Positions 1-8,525 of a DNA stretch of 64,000 nucleotides are shown here, piece by piece. Each line of letters starts with the position of its first letter. Position 1 is the stretch's first letter. Both the position numbers and the translations under genes were made by a program. The stretch is from Gimesia chilikensis (lineage in GTDB: Bacteria > Planctomycetota > Planctomycetia > Planctomycetales > Planctomycetaceae): contig NZ_CP036266.1 of the NCBI RefSeq assembly GCF_007744075.1, forward strand, positions 248,001 through 312,000. Direction: 5' to 3'. Below the pieces are notes generated by a model. The model worked only from the letters and a program-made list of their open reading frames with translations, did not search any database and was not told the origin of the DNA.

Positions 1-453
1 GTTGCGCTGCTGGGAAAACCGGGTGATGAGACTGACTTTGGTGGTGCTTCGAGTGGCTTTCTTTATGGATGGTATGAGTTTTTTTATGAAACTGATACGA
101 AAGAAATCGAGGCCATACAGAATGATCATCTGCTGGATGGTGACCTGTTTGATTATCAGAACGAGCATTTCCAGGTCGATCCCTGGTTTTTCAAGGCGGG
201 AAAAGAGTTTACTTTCCCGGAGGTTGTCGATCTCCTGCAGGATGAACAGATTCCATTTCGAGTTGTCAGACGCCACGGAACGGGCCCAGAAGTAATCGAA
301 TTTAAGAGTGGCGTTCATTTCGACTTTATAGAGGAATGTGACGCACAAACAGGGAAAGAGAGCGGTGAAAATGTTCTCCTGGCAATCAGATATTTTCCGC
401 TTTATTCAGATTCCTATGAAGTGGTGTACCAAAGCGGGGGGGGTAATGAGTAA
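1..453 (+). CDS. Partial hypothetical protein, C-terminal 150 residues
   Basis: The reading frame is open from the first base and ends at TAA 451-453, so the start lies upstream of the window. The visible part begins VALLGKPGDETDFGG and continues with an aromatic stretch (GFLYGWYEFFYETDT), then a beta-rich, acidic domain without membrane segments. The 'LLGxPxDxxDFGG...YGxxEFxF' opening resembles small cytoplasmic immunity-like or integron-cassette proteins, but that is a resemblance from memory and not an assignment. It lies 23 bases before another small unknown gene. No catalytic motif is visible. Confidence 0.75.
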   Translation, partial: VALLGKPGDETDFGGASSGFLYGWYEFFYETDTKEIEAIQNDHLLDGDLFDYQNEHFQVDPWFFKAGKEFTFPEVVDLLQDEQIPFRVVRRHGTGPEVIEFKSGVHFDFIEECDAQTGKESGENVLLAIRYFPLYSDSYEVVYQSGGGNE

Positions 454-476
454 GAATCTTTTTACTCGATTTCATT

Positions 477-794
477 ATGGAACTAACCAGGCCACAACTC
501 GATTTACTGGAGCGACTGCAGTCGGCACTTGACGGTCAGGCGGTGCAGGAATTCACTTATGAAACAGAGTACCTGGGCTATCTGCCGTATGGACAATATC
601 ACTGGCTGGCAGCGGCTGGCCAGCATTTACCAAGCGAGATTCTGGACGGCATGCTATTCTCAGATCTTGAGGCGCTGGAAAAAGCAGGGTACCTGCTGCG
701 GGTGAGTGAGTGGCAAAATCCCGAAGACGATACGCACTCCAAAATTACGTTTGTGCTGCGTTCCGATGACGCTGATGTGCGAAGGTCTGTCTGA
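477..794 (+). CDS. Small hypothetical protein, 105 aa
   Basis: The product starts MELTRPQLDLLERLQSAL and has a helical N-terminus followed by an acidic, mixed region. It has no signal peptide, membrane segment or cysteine motif. It follows the preceding gene on the same strand after 23 bases, so the two may be cotranscribed. No good ribosome binding site precedes the ATG, which lowers confidence. The family is not recognised. The setting among immunity-like genes suggests a similar accessory role, but nothing in the protein itself shows it. Confidence 0.55.
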   Translation: MELTRPQLDLLERLQSALDGQAVQEFTYETEYLGYLPYGQYHWLAAAGQHLPSEILDGMLFSDLEALEKAGYLLRVSEWQNPEDDTHSKITFVLRSDDADVRRSV

Positions 795-949
795 ATTCAA
801 GGTGAGATCTGCGTTCGTCATAACGACGATGAGCGTATTCACTTGACAATGGCGCGCGAATAGACAAAATTACACTCTCCCTGTCGTTAATGAATGAATC
901 AGTTCGCATTTCGTTCAGTGCAGGCTGTCTTGTCAGAGGAGACTCCCCC

Positions 950-1375
950 ATGTTTGCTGCTGAAGACGTCAACGGTATCTTTATCACGATGCATGTCGCA
1001 GACGAACAGGTGCTTTTCCTCCTGCTGACTGCAGACGGGACGGTCAACCGGATGGGGACCGGTTCTGAAGACAATACTGAAAAGCAGCTCTTCATCGATC
1101 AACGGTCGTCTGAAATGTTCGAGGCACTGAAGTCGCGGATCCAGCCCGAAACCACAGAATGGGAGGGGGGCTACGCCGATCCTGAACCCCAGGGCAAAAC
1201 CTGTTGTCTTACCGTGGGTTTTATGAACGGGGACGGAGAGGAATCCGTCTGTAAATTCCAATATGGTTCCGAATCTCAAGGTCCGCCGCCGGATCTCTGT
1301 CAGCTGGTGATCTCCGCCATCGAGATTACGGAACCGTGGTACCAGGAACAGAAACAACTCACATCCGAAGGGTAA
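950..1375 (+). CDS. Hypothetical protein, 141 aa
   Basis: I chose ATG 950 because AGAGGAG lies just upstream; an in-frame ATG at 890 has no such site. The protein is acidic and soluble, starts MFAAEDVNGIFITMHV, and alternates beta strands with polar loops (LLLTADGTVNRMG, CLTVGFMNGDGEE). It has no signal peptide or recognisable catalytic motif. It ends 8 bases before the start of the 2OG-Fe(II) oxygenase gene, so the two are probably cotranscribed. Function unknown. Confidence 0.65.
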   Translation: MFAAEDVNGIFITMHVADEQVLFLLLTADGTVNRMGTGSEDNTEKQLFIDQRSSEMFEALKSRIQPETTEWEGGYADPEPQGKTCCLTVGFMNGDGEESVCKFQYGSESQGPPPDLCQLVISAIEITEPWYQEQKQLTSEG

Positions 1376-1383
1376 TCTGCTGC

Positions 1384-2019
1384 ATGCCTGAAGAAAACTG
1401 GCTCAATGACTCTGTTTTCACTGTCGAGAATTTTTTAACCCCCGAGGAGTGCCAGAAGTACATTCGCATCAGCGAAGATTTTGGCTACGAAGATGCACTG
1501 GTCTCCAGCCCGCGGGGCCAGGTCCTGCGGAAAGATCTCCGCAATAATGAGCGGGTGATGTTACAGAACGAAGAAATCGCCGCGTGGCTGTGGGAACGGG
1601 CCGGCGATTTTGTGCCGTATCAGTATGACGACCGGTCGGCGATCGGCGTTAACGAAATGTTACGTTTCTATCGCTACGATCCCGGGCAGCAGTTCAACTG
1701 GCACCAGGACTTTCCGTTCGAACGCGATAACGGCGAACAGAGCTATCTGACGCTGATCATCTATCTGAATGATGACTTCGAAGGGGGAGAGACCTCTTTC
1801 GAGGATTCCTATTCCGAGGAAATGTTCGATGAATTCAAAGTCGTCCCGCAACAGGGAATGGCGTTGTTCTTTGAGCATGCGATTCATCATAAAGGCGAAC
1901 CGGTGACGCGGGGCCGCAAGTATGTGTTGCGTACGGATGTGATGTTTGCCGCCGAAGAGGCAGAGGCCGCGTACGATTATGAAGATGAGTACGACGCTGA
2001 AGATGATGATGAATGGTGA
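1384..2019 (+). CDS. 2OG-Fe(II) oxygenase, prolyl 4-hydroxylase type
   Basis: A 211-residue protein of the P4H-like 2-oxoglutarate/Fe(II) dioxygenase superfamily, which hydroxylates protein or small-molecule substrates. Iron ligands are visible: H107 and D109 in WHQDFP, and the distal histidine at about 169 in HHKGEP. The strand GRKYVLRTDVMF that follows carries the basic residue expected to hold 2-oxoglutarate. The core GGETSF strand is also typical. A highly acidic tail (DYEDEYDAEDDDEW) follows the fold. ATG 1384 is preferred over an in-frame GTG at 1336 because it follows a purine-rich GAAGGG and clears the upstream gene. The substrate is unknown. Confidence 0.88.
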   Translation: MPEENWLNDSVFTVENFLTPEECQKYIRISEDFGYEDALVSSPRGQVLRKDLRNNERVMLQNEEIAAWLWERAGDFVPYQYDDRSAIGVNEMLRFYRYDPGQQFNWHQDFPFERDNGEQSYLTLIIYLNDDFEGGETSFEDSYSEEMFDEFKVVPQQGMALFFEHAIHHKGEPVTRGRKYVLRTDVMFAAEEAEAAYDYEDEYDAEDDDEW

Positions 2020-2175
2020 TTCCAGGGGGAGCAGAATGCGAAACAGGCAATTCAGCATTATGCAGATCGGTTCCTGAAGTTCTTTTCAGTTTGAGTGAGA
2101 ATCAGCTCCCACGACTCAGCAACCCGGCGGACTCAATCGAATCGACCGATTCGACTTTAGATAAAAGGTGACACT

Positions 2176-4761
2176 ATGCCCAAGATGGAATTTGATTTCC
2201 AAGGTTTAATCCAGCTACTGGCCAAGAATCTGTATAGCGAAAAACGCGTCTTCATTCGTGAACTCATCCAGAACGCGCATGACGGGATATTGCGTCGTGA
2301 ATCACGTGAACCCGATGGGTTTTCACCCCGGATCGATGTCGAAAGCCGACCAGACGAACTGCAGTTCATTATCCGCGATAACGGTCTCGGTATGGACTTC
2401 AACGATATCGGCGAGTACCTGGCTGTTATCGGCCGTGGCGCCACGCGTCTGGAAAAGGGGGACGTTACCGGATTGGTCGGCCAGTTTGGCATCGGCTTTC
2501 TGTCGGCGTTCATTGTGGCTGAGCGTGTCGAAGTCGAAACACGGAAGGTGGGGGACGACGACGGGTGGAAGTGGTCAAACAGCGGCACACAGGATTACAC
2601 GGTAACCAAGGTCAGTAAGGACTCATTTGGAACGACTGTGACGGTCTTCCTGAAAGGGGAAGAGGACAAAGGGGTTATCCATCCGGAAGAAGTTGACAAT
2701 GTCATTCGTAAATACGCCGACATGCTGAAAGTGCCGATTCATCTGAACGGCAGTCGCGAACCGATCAACCAGATGATCATGCCCTGGGAGCGTGACGATT
2801 TGAACCGGGAGACGCGTACCCGGGAAACACAAGACTATCTGGCCAAGACCATGGCCGACAGTCCGCTGGCGATTATTGATGTCGACATTGCGGACCCTGG
2901 TCCAACGCAAGGGGTCCTTTACATTTCCGATCAGCGTTCGCTGCCCAATCATGAACAGCCTCCGGGAAGAGTCAGGCTGTATCTGCAACGAATGTTTCTG
3001 TGTGAAACGACGGACCTGCTGCCGCCGTGGGCCCGGTTTGTCCGGGGAGTGATCAATACTTCCGCAATCACCCCCACCGCGGCGCGTGACAACTTTGTGC
3101 GCGACGAGGTCACCGATCGCATCAAAGAAGAATTCGGGCATCTCATCATTGAACAACTGCGCGAACTTTCGCTGGACGAGCCACAACGTTTCCAGAGAAT
3201 CCTGAAATATCATGATATCGGCATCAAGGCTGCCTGCTACGAATACGATGAACTGTTCCGCAACGTGGCCAACCTGCTCGAGTGGCGGACGAATTGTGGT
3301 GGCAAGTCGAGTGAAGAGGAGAGCTATAGCGGCTTTTACTGGCGACGCCTGCCTGAAATTCTTTCGGCGCTGCCTAAGTCGGAATCCGGGCCCCAGGCGC
3401 TGCCCTGTTTCGCCACGGCGTTCTCGGCGAATCAGTATTTCAATATGGCGGAATCTGCGAACTCACTGGTGATTGACGCCAGTGGTCCCTTTGAAATGTT
3501 GCTGCTGGAGCAATACGCAAAGTTCAAAGATGTTTCTATCAAAATTATTCGCGTCGACCAGGTTGACGACCCGAACATCTTTCGCCACCTGGAAGAACAT
3601 CAGGAAGAAGTTCGCTTTCAACGTCTGGCAACACGCATGGAACAGGTGGTCAAGCCCCGAGGGAGATCGATCCGTGTCGAGGCGCGGAAGTTCAAGCCCA
3701 CAGAGCTGGCTGCACTGATTCGCACCACCGAGCGTTCCGAGATGCATCAACAGGCAGAGGATCTGCTGAATCAGCCCAATACTCCCCAGAGTATGCGTGA
3801 GATGGCGGAGACGCTGCTCCAGATGACCTCGGCAGAAGCAATGCGGCTCACGATTAATGCGGACAACAGCCTGATTCGTGATATTGCCGAACATCCCGAG
3901 TTGTTCGGCGAACCGGACGTGGATGAAATTCTCAGCGGAATCTACAACAATGCGATTCTCTTTAATCAAGATCTCTTAACGACGGAAAATACTCAGATTC
4001 TGAATCAGCAGATGCATCGGCTGTTAGTGAAACACTGGGAAACTGTGTCTGAGATGGAAGAGGCGATGATACTGCAGCCGGAGCGGGACCAGCCCAAGCT
4101 GGATGTGGTGCCTGCGAAAAATCCGGAGCGACAGCACCGCTGTGTCTTCATGGTGACACCAGAGGCTGCGGAGTTCGACGACGTCATCGACGCCGTCCGC
4201 ACCGTTGTGGAAGACTACTGGAAATGTGAGTTACTGCTGGCTCGTGACCTGAAGCAGAAATCGACCGACGGTATTCGACGGCTGATGAATCGGGCTGACG
4301 CATTTATTGTCGAGTCCACGACCGGGCAACCGCAGGTGATGTTGGAAACCGGTGCGGTTCGCTTTGATCCTCGCTCACGTCCGTTTGTACTTCTGCGCGA
4401 TGAGACGCACGAACTGCGAGAGGACATGCCCTTCGACCCGGGCGATCAGAATTGTATTGACTACAGCGGGCGGGCAGATAAAGCGCTGGCGGAGTATCTC
4501 GACCACGAAATGCAAAAAGATGTCAACGTCGCGCAGCTGCTTAAGGATTCTGCGCGGCAGCGTTTTCTTTCCCCCAGGCGGCTCATCGAGCTGTTTAAGC
4601 CTGTGACGCTGGATGCATTAATGGTTCGTACCCTGGTGAGCAGATTCCCTACCGAGGAGCGCTGGCGAAAAGTGACCGCGGAAGATCTCGCCGACTGCCT
4701 GGATGAACATAAGGGCTTTGCCAGCATACTTCTGGATAACGTCCACAAATCACTGAATTGA
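2176..4761 (+). CDS. HSP90-type ATPase with C-terminal TIR/deoxyribosyltransferase-like domain, 861 aa
   Basis: Residues 1-350 have the HSP90 GHKL ATPase plan: RELIQNAHDG (catalytic-type E29, Mg-binding-type N33), DNGLGM at 68-73 and GQFGIGF at 102-108. The HSP90 middle domain follows (VRLYLQRMFL, then FVRGVINTS and ARDNFVRDE with the expected arginine). HtpG is about 630 residues; this protein has about 230 more. Residues 655-770 look like a Rossmann-type TIR or nucleoside deoxyribosyltransferase-like domain: a CVFMVTP strand, DAFIVES, then QVMLETGA with E724 in the usual acidic position, then RPFVLLRDE. HSP90 family membership is clear; the C-terminal domain is a pattern-based inference. 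The stop lies 12 bases before the next gene, so they form a likely operon. It is not an ordinary HtpG. Confidence 0.85.
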   Translation: MPKMEFDFQGLIQLLAKNLYSEKRVFIRELIQNAHDGILRRESREPDGFSPRIDVESRPDELQFIIRDNGLGMDFNDIGEYLAVIGRGATRLEKGDVTGLVGQFGIGFLSAFIVAERVEVETRKVGDDDGWKWSNSGTQDYTVTKVSKDSFGTTVTVFLKGEEDKGVIHPEEVDNVIRKYADMLKVPIHLNGSREPINQMIMPWERDDLNRETRTRETQDYLAKTMADSPLAIIDVDIADPGPTQGVLYISDQRSLPNHEQPPGRVRLYLQRMFLCETTDLLPPWARFVRGVINTSAITPTAARDNFVRDEVTDRIKEEFGHLIIEQLRELSLDEPQRFQRILKYHDIGIKAACYEYDELFRNVANLLEWRTNCGGKSSEEESYSGFYWRRLPEILSALPKSESGPQALPCFATAFSANQYFNMAESANSLVIDASGPFEMLLLEQYAKFKDVSIKIIRVDQVDDPNIFRHLEEHQEEVRFQRLATRMEQVVKPRGRSIRVEARKFKPTELAALIRTTERSEMHQQAEDLLNQPNTPQSMREMAETLLQMTSAEAMRLTINADNSLIRDIAEHPELFGEPDVDEILSGIYNNAILFNQDLLTTENTQILNQQMHRLLVKHWETVSEMEEAMILQPERDQPKLDVVPAKNPERQHRCVFMVTPEAAEFDDVIDAVRTVVEDYWKCELLLARDLKQKSTDGIRRLMNRADAFIVESTTGQPQVMLETGAVRFDPRSRPFVLLRDETHELREDMPFDPGDQNCIDYSGRADKALAEYLDHEMQKDVNVAQLLKDSARQRFLSPRRLIELFKPVTLDALMVRTLVSRFPTEERWRKVTAEDLADCLDEHKGFASILLDNVHKSLN

Positions 4762-4773
4762 AGGCTGTCATCA

Positions 4774-5913
4774 ATGGAACCGGAAGCATACATACTGATC
4801 GAACATGCGCGAGAAGCTTACAGACAGGGACGCTTTGTGGAAGCGGGAGTTCTGGCAGGTCAAGTTTGCAAGGATGCGAAGCAGGCCGGCCATGATGAAA
4901 TGGCATTCCAGTTGGGCCTGTTCGAGGTACAAAGCCTGCTGCGTGCGGGTAAACCGCTGGGCGCATTGAATCGCCTGCTTACGATGGAGTCCTGGGAGGC
5001 GCCGCGTCATGAGTCTTTGTACCAAATGCGAGAAGAGACTTTCAATCTGCTGCGGCTTTACAATCCCGATCTGACGCAGTTAGAAACGCGGCTTGCAGAA
5101 CTGGAGAGTCTTGCCAGAAGTGCTCTTGATGGAACTGTTTCCGACTTCCGGTTGTATGAATTTCTGTTTTTGGAAGATCAGGGTAAGGATGAGAAGGCCC
5201 TCAATGCCACAGAGCAGGCCTGGTCGGAACGCGGCCCGGCAACCATGAACCATGCGCACGCAACTGCTTCTAACAGCTGCCTGGCGAACCTGCGCCTGAA
5301 TCGACGTTCGCAGGCCGAGGAATGGATCAAAATCATGAAGCGTGATGGCGAGACCGAATGCCTGGGATTTCGAGCCGATCTCGCGGACTCTCAGGCCGAG
5401 CTTGCCCTTTATGACGGTCGTGCTGAGGACGTGTTTCATCATGCACAGCAGCAACGTCGAGTCGCCATGGAATATGCGGATTTGACGCGCGTCCATGAGG
5501 CGATCGAAAAACAGGTTCGTGCGCGATTACTTGATGCAACAAACGGAGATCCGGGCGATCGCAGGTCCGGCGTGATAGACGTCCTCAAACAGGCTCTTCC
5601 CGGGAAACGCAGCGTTCAATTAGAGTTCACTTTCAGTCTGCTGATACTCGATATCCGGCTCGCCGCAGTGCGTTGGGCTGTGGGCATGCAACCGGCAGAA
5701 GATTTCTGGTATCAGTCACCGCAGGTCGTGGCCAGTGAGTTGCGCGTTGCGAAGGATGAAGTGATCCGTCGGATTGAGAAGGCCAAGGCTGCCATCCGAC
5801 GTACGGACAAAATCGCTCGTCGAGTGGATCAGGCGTTTGGCTGTGACTGGAGACAGGCAGCGGTCAACAGCCGGAGAGAGCGGCTTCAGGAAGTGGTTTC
5901 CAATCTGGATTGA
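4774..5913 (+). CDS. Helical-repeat (TPR-like) protein, 379 aa
   Basis: The protein is almost entirely alpha-helical, with TPR-like pairs such as AREAYRQGRFVEAGVLAGQV at 13-32 and later AQAEL/ALYDGRAEDVFHHA units. It has no signal peptide or membrane segment and is probably cytoplasmic. The C-terminal third is a charged helical segment (VIRRIEKAKAAIRRTDKIARR). It starts 12 bases after the HSP90-type gene, with GAAGG upstream, and is very likely cotranscribed with it. Helical-repeat proteins commonly act as cochaperones or adaptors of HSP90, so a partner role is a reasonable inference. No catalytic residues are seen. Confidence 0.75.
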   Translation: MEPEAYILIEHAREAYRQGRFVEAGVLAGQVCKDAKQAGHDEMAFQLGLFEVQSLLRAGKPLGALNRLLTMESWEAPRHESLYQMREETFNLLRLYNPDLTQLETRLAELESLARSALDGTVSDFRLYEFLFLEDQGKDEKALNATEQAWSERGPATMNHAHATASNSCLANLRLNRRSQAEEWIKIMKRDGETECLGFRADLADSQAELALYDGRAEDVFHHAQQQRRVAMEYADLTRVHEAIEKQVRARLLDATNGDPGDRRSGVIDVLKQALPGKRSVQLEFTFSLLILDIRLAAVRWAVGMQPAEDFWYQSPQVVASELRVAKDEVIRRIEKAKAAIRRTDKIARRVDQAFGCDWRQAAVNSRRERLQEVVSNLD

Positions 5914-6030
5914 GGTCTGACTTCCGATCAACGGGGGTGATGAGGAGCCACACCCAGATTCAGTTCAGGCAGGTATAACATGAAAAAGTGCTGACGTTTT
6001 TTAATCCTTTTCAACGATGATAGCCCAACC

Positions 6031-6528
6031 ATGGAACTCGAAGCAGACATTATTGATCGCCTGCGTGACGATTTTGATGAACAGCAGGCCCCGGCAGCGA
6101 TCGCAGAACTTGTGGCCAGCGGTCAAACGGGTCGAATCGCCCGTTGCATTGTACACGCCGCTCATGGATCTATGGAGCGGTTGCGAGAACTGACAGTCTC
6201 TTTCCTGATCGCCTCGCCGGACGATTTCTGGATTTTGCCCATTGCCGATGTTGCCGACAGGCACGGATTTCGATTGACGGCTCTGGAGTCACGCCCGGCT
6301 ACAGCTGGTCCGTTCGAATACACCTCTGACCGCAATGAAGGACTCGCGTGCTTCTCAAATGGCACTACTTATTTCGCGGTACAGAAACAGGATCGGGAAT
6401 GGTCAATTTCTGCACCGGGACTCGATGTCCGTCCGTTTGGGTTGAAAAATACCTACGACGAAGAAGGATTAGGTATCCAGCTGGATGACTACCTTTCACG
6501 GAATCATACTGAAACAGGACCACTCTAA
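6031..6528 (+). CDS. Hypothetical protein, 165 aa
   Basis: A soluble acidic protein starting MELEADIIDRLRDDFDEQQ. The N-terminal half is helical (AAIAELVASGQTGRIARCIV), and the C-terminal half is beta-rich, ending with a YDEEGLGIQLDDYL segment. The next gene's ATG follows its stop codon directly, suggesting translational coupling. The compact alpha-plus-beta layout would suit an immunity-like protein, and DUF4375 lies nearby, but I do not recognise the family. Confidence 0.7.
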   Translation: MELEADIIDRLRDDFDEQQAPAAIAELVASGQTGRIARCIVHAAHGSMERLRELTVSFLIASPDDFWILPIADVADRHGFRLTALESRPATAGPFEYTSDRNEGLACFSNGTTYFAVQKQDREWSISAPGLDVRPFGLKNTYDEEGLGIQLDDYLSRNHTETGPL

Positions 6529-6855
6529 ATGTGGAGTTACAGATTAAAATGCCCCTGTGGCTTCGTATCAAACGTTGAAGGTTATGGGAGAGACCTTTTT
6601 TCATCACCCGATTATTACGTTCCCGTTGTTGTGGATGGTGACGAAAAGTTACATCATATTTGTATCCAACCAAGGGAAGGTGAGTCCGAGGAAGAATTTG
6701 ACGATCGTCTTCAATCTTCAATTGAGGAATGCTTTGCAGAACAATTTGGTGAGAATGCGACACTGATGACTGGATTGGGGATACGCGGCGACCAGATTGT
6801 GAAATGTCCGCGTTGTGGACAAAAGCAAGCAAAGTTTGATTTTGCTGGTTTCTAA
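6529..6855 (+). CDS. Small zinc-ribbon protein, 108 aa
   Basis: The protein begins MWSYRLKCPCGF and ends with KCPRCGQKQAKFDFAGF. The CxC near the N-terminus and CxxC near the C-terminus make a split four-cysteine zinc site likely. Between them is an acidic segment (GESEEEFDDRLQSSIEECF). The ATG directly abuts the preceding stop codon, so translation is probably coupled. Codon use is more AT-rich than in its neighbours, a possible sign of separate origin. No catalytic motif; the role is unknown. Confidence 0.7.
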   Translation: MWSYRLKCPCGFVSNVEGYGRDLFSSPDYYVPVVVDGDEKLHHICIQPREGESEEEFDDRLQSSIEECFAEQFGENATLMTGLGIRGDQIVKCPRCGQKQAKFDFAGF

Positions 6856-6882
6856 AAAACTCCGCACGTGGGAGAAGCGAGC

Positions 6883-7386
6883 ATGACACCAGAGGACTTG
6901 CTGGGTGAGCTTTCTATCAGAATCTACGAACCGCCGCTTACCGATATGCGCGAGGATGGTCGGATCTGTAATGCTGCGGATCCCGTGGCGGTGCTGATGC
7001 TTATCCTGGACTTTGATACTGAAGTTGCCATGAATGGGATCGATAATTTCATCGGCAACAGTAGCGGCAGGTATACGCGGGCAACCATTACCGCATTGCA
7101 GACGATTGGCGCTCAATCTCAGGCGGCTCTGCTTGAGAAAATTCTGGCGGTTGCGGATGAGGCCGGAATGACTCATGACGCGATCCAGGAGGATCGGTCA
7201 GGGCTCGACGAATTCGCCATCACTAGTTTCGAGAAACTGCATGGTGATAAATGGGATGCCGCCTCTGATGGCATCCAGACACTCGATGCGCAGATCGATT
7301 ATTCCGACATGCTGGCCTGCGCAGAGTCGTATGCAGGAAATCACAGCGCCGTGCTACACCGGGCGCTGGGGATCATAGACGGCTGA
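6883..7386 (+). CDS. DUF4375 (DMP19-like) domain protein
   Basis: The region AMNGIDNFIGNSSGRYT, followed by ATITALQTIGAQSQAALLEKI, is the characteristic DUF4375/DMP19 pattern: 'NGG..QFF.NSSG', then a helix with A..IGA. DMP19 of Neisseria is described as a DNA mimic. In many bacteria DUF4375 proteins accompany polymorphic-toxin immunity genes. ATG 6883 follows GGAGAAG at the right spacing; GTG 6868 upstream does not. The protein is acidic and cytoplasmic, 167 residues. No toxin gene is adjacent in this window. Confidence 0.75.
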   Translation: MTPEDLLGELSIRIYEPPLTDMREDGRICNAADPVAVLMLILDFDTEVAMNGIDNFIGNSSGRYTRATITALQTIGAQSQAALLEKILAVADEAGMTHDAIQEDRSGLDEFAITSFEKLHGDKWDAASDGIQTLDAQIDYSDMLACAESYAGNHSAVLHRALGIIDG

Positions 7387-7639
7387 AGCACGAGGTACGC
7401 GCGACGCAGTTTTTTTCCGTCGTGTGACTCAATGCTGCTCTACAACCCGGCCGCGGGAGTTCATTCAGAGGTCCTGTCTCGCGCACGAGCGACCTCCTCC
7501 CTTTGAGTTTCTACCCCTTCTCCGGATGGTCCCGGCTCATTGTCTCTTTGACAAAAGTTTGCCGATTCTACCCCCCATTGTGTTCCCTGAATGTTTCAGG
7601 GATTTGAAGTGAGTCTTTTTATTTAAACAGGAGATTATT

Positions 7640-8119
7640 ATGCGACGTATTCCCAGATTCATTACTAATGATGAGCGTCTCGACGAGTACCGTTCCTTGC
7701 CGCTGGATGAGGCTTTAGCGCGGATTATTGCTGTCTGGCGGTCCCTGCCGGCACTGTACCGCGGACCGGGGCCCATTGGCATGAAAGAGATTCCGTTGGG
7801 ATCTCAACTGGCCGACTGGCTTGTGTATGAGCATCCGGAAACCGAGCAGGCACTCTACGATCATCTGCAGGATGAGAGTGTCGTGTTGCGTGCCTACTGC
7901 GTTCATACGCTACTCAGGATGGGCAGTCGCCTGCTGCTGAAGGTGCCTGATACGATAACCGAGTGTCACGATAAGGTGACGCGCTGCTACGGTTGCAGTA
8001 TCGTGCCTGCCCCTTTGTCTGACCTGTTCACCGACGAACTGGATAGTAACAGGCGCATGTTCGAAGGCGAAGACGCTGATAAACCGAGCGGCTGGTGGCA
8101 TCACGAGTCAGAGCGGTAA
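7640..8119 (+). CDS. Hypothetical protein, 159 aa
   Basis: The start is well supported by AGGAG nine bases before the ATG. The protein has a helical middle with a HEAT-like segment (EQALYDHLQDESVVLRAYCV), then a cysteine-containing loop (CYGCS) and an acidic C-terminus ending GWWHHESER. There is no signal peptide or membrane segment. It is the last gene of the accessory run and is separated from the upstream gene by about 250 bases that contain no convincing coding sequence. Family not recognised. Confidence 0.65.
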   Translation: MRRIPRFITNDERLDEYRSLPLDEALARIIAVWRSLPALYRGPGPIGMKEIPLGSQLADWLVYEHPETEQALYDHLQDESVVLRAYCVHTLLRMGSRLLLKVPDTITECHDKVTRCYGCSIVPAPLSDLFTDELDSNRRMFEGEDADKPSGWWHHESER

Positions 8120-8525
8120 CAGACGGCATTCAGCAGAATGCGGATCTGAATCGATGAAAATCGTAGGCCCGGCCGGTTTCGCTGAAGTTCAGTCAGGAAC
8201 CGCCGGGTCGCAGATCCTCAGTGATGTGTGCTGGTACGCTGCTCGGGTAATGACAGGCTCCGGTCACGTAAACTGCGTCATTTTGTCATTTTGAACACTA
8301 AATTTACCCAATATTAACATGTTTAATTGTACGGCAACATGTTCCTCAGTATAGTTTCGGTCCGGGTCATTTTTATAGTTGCCGATTTTCGGATTGGCGG
8401 CTGGCGTCGCCCTCACCCATCGGTATTTCAAGGCGGACACCTGGAGGCTGGCGCTGTGCGCACGCTCCAGTTCAGACCCGATTGATGTTGAATTATCTGC
8501 TTAAATTCATACCTGGAGGGGATCG
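8120..8525. other. Intergenic region before a DUF1559 gene
   Basis: About 400 bases without a convincing gene. The right half is AT-rich (around 8276-8345) and probably holds the promoter and leader of the DUF1559 gene, but I cannot place clear -35 and -10 boxes. No strong terminator is visible. Confidence 0.5.

Noticed and set aside
7395-7435. A hairpin with a T-run in the loop after the DUF4375 gene
   Set aside because: The T-run lies inside the loop and not after the stem, so it is not a normal intrinsic terminator.
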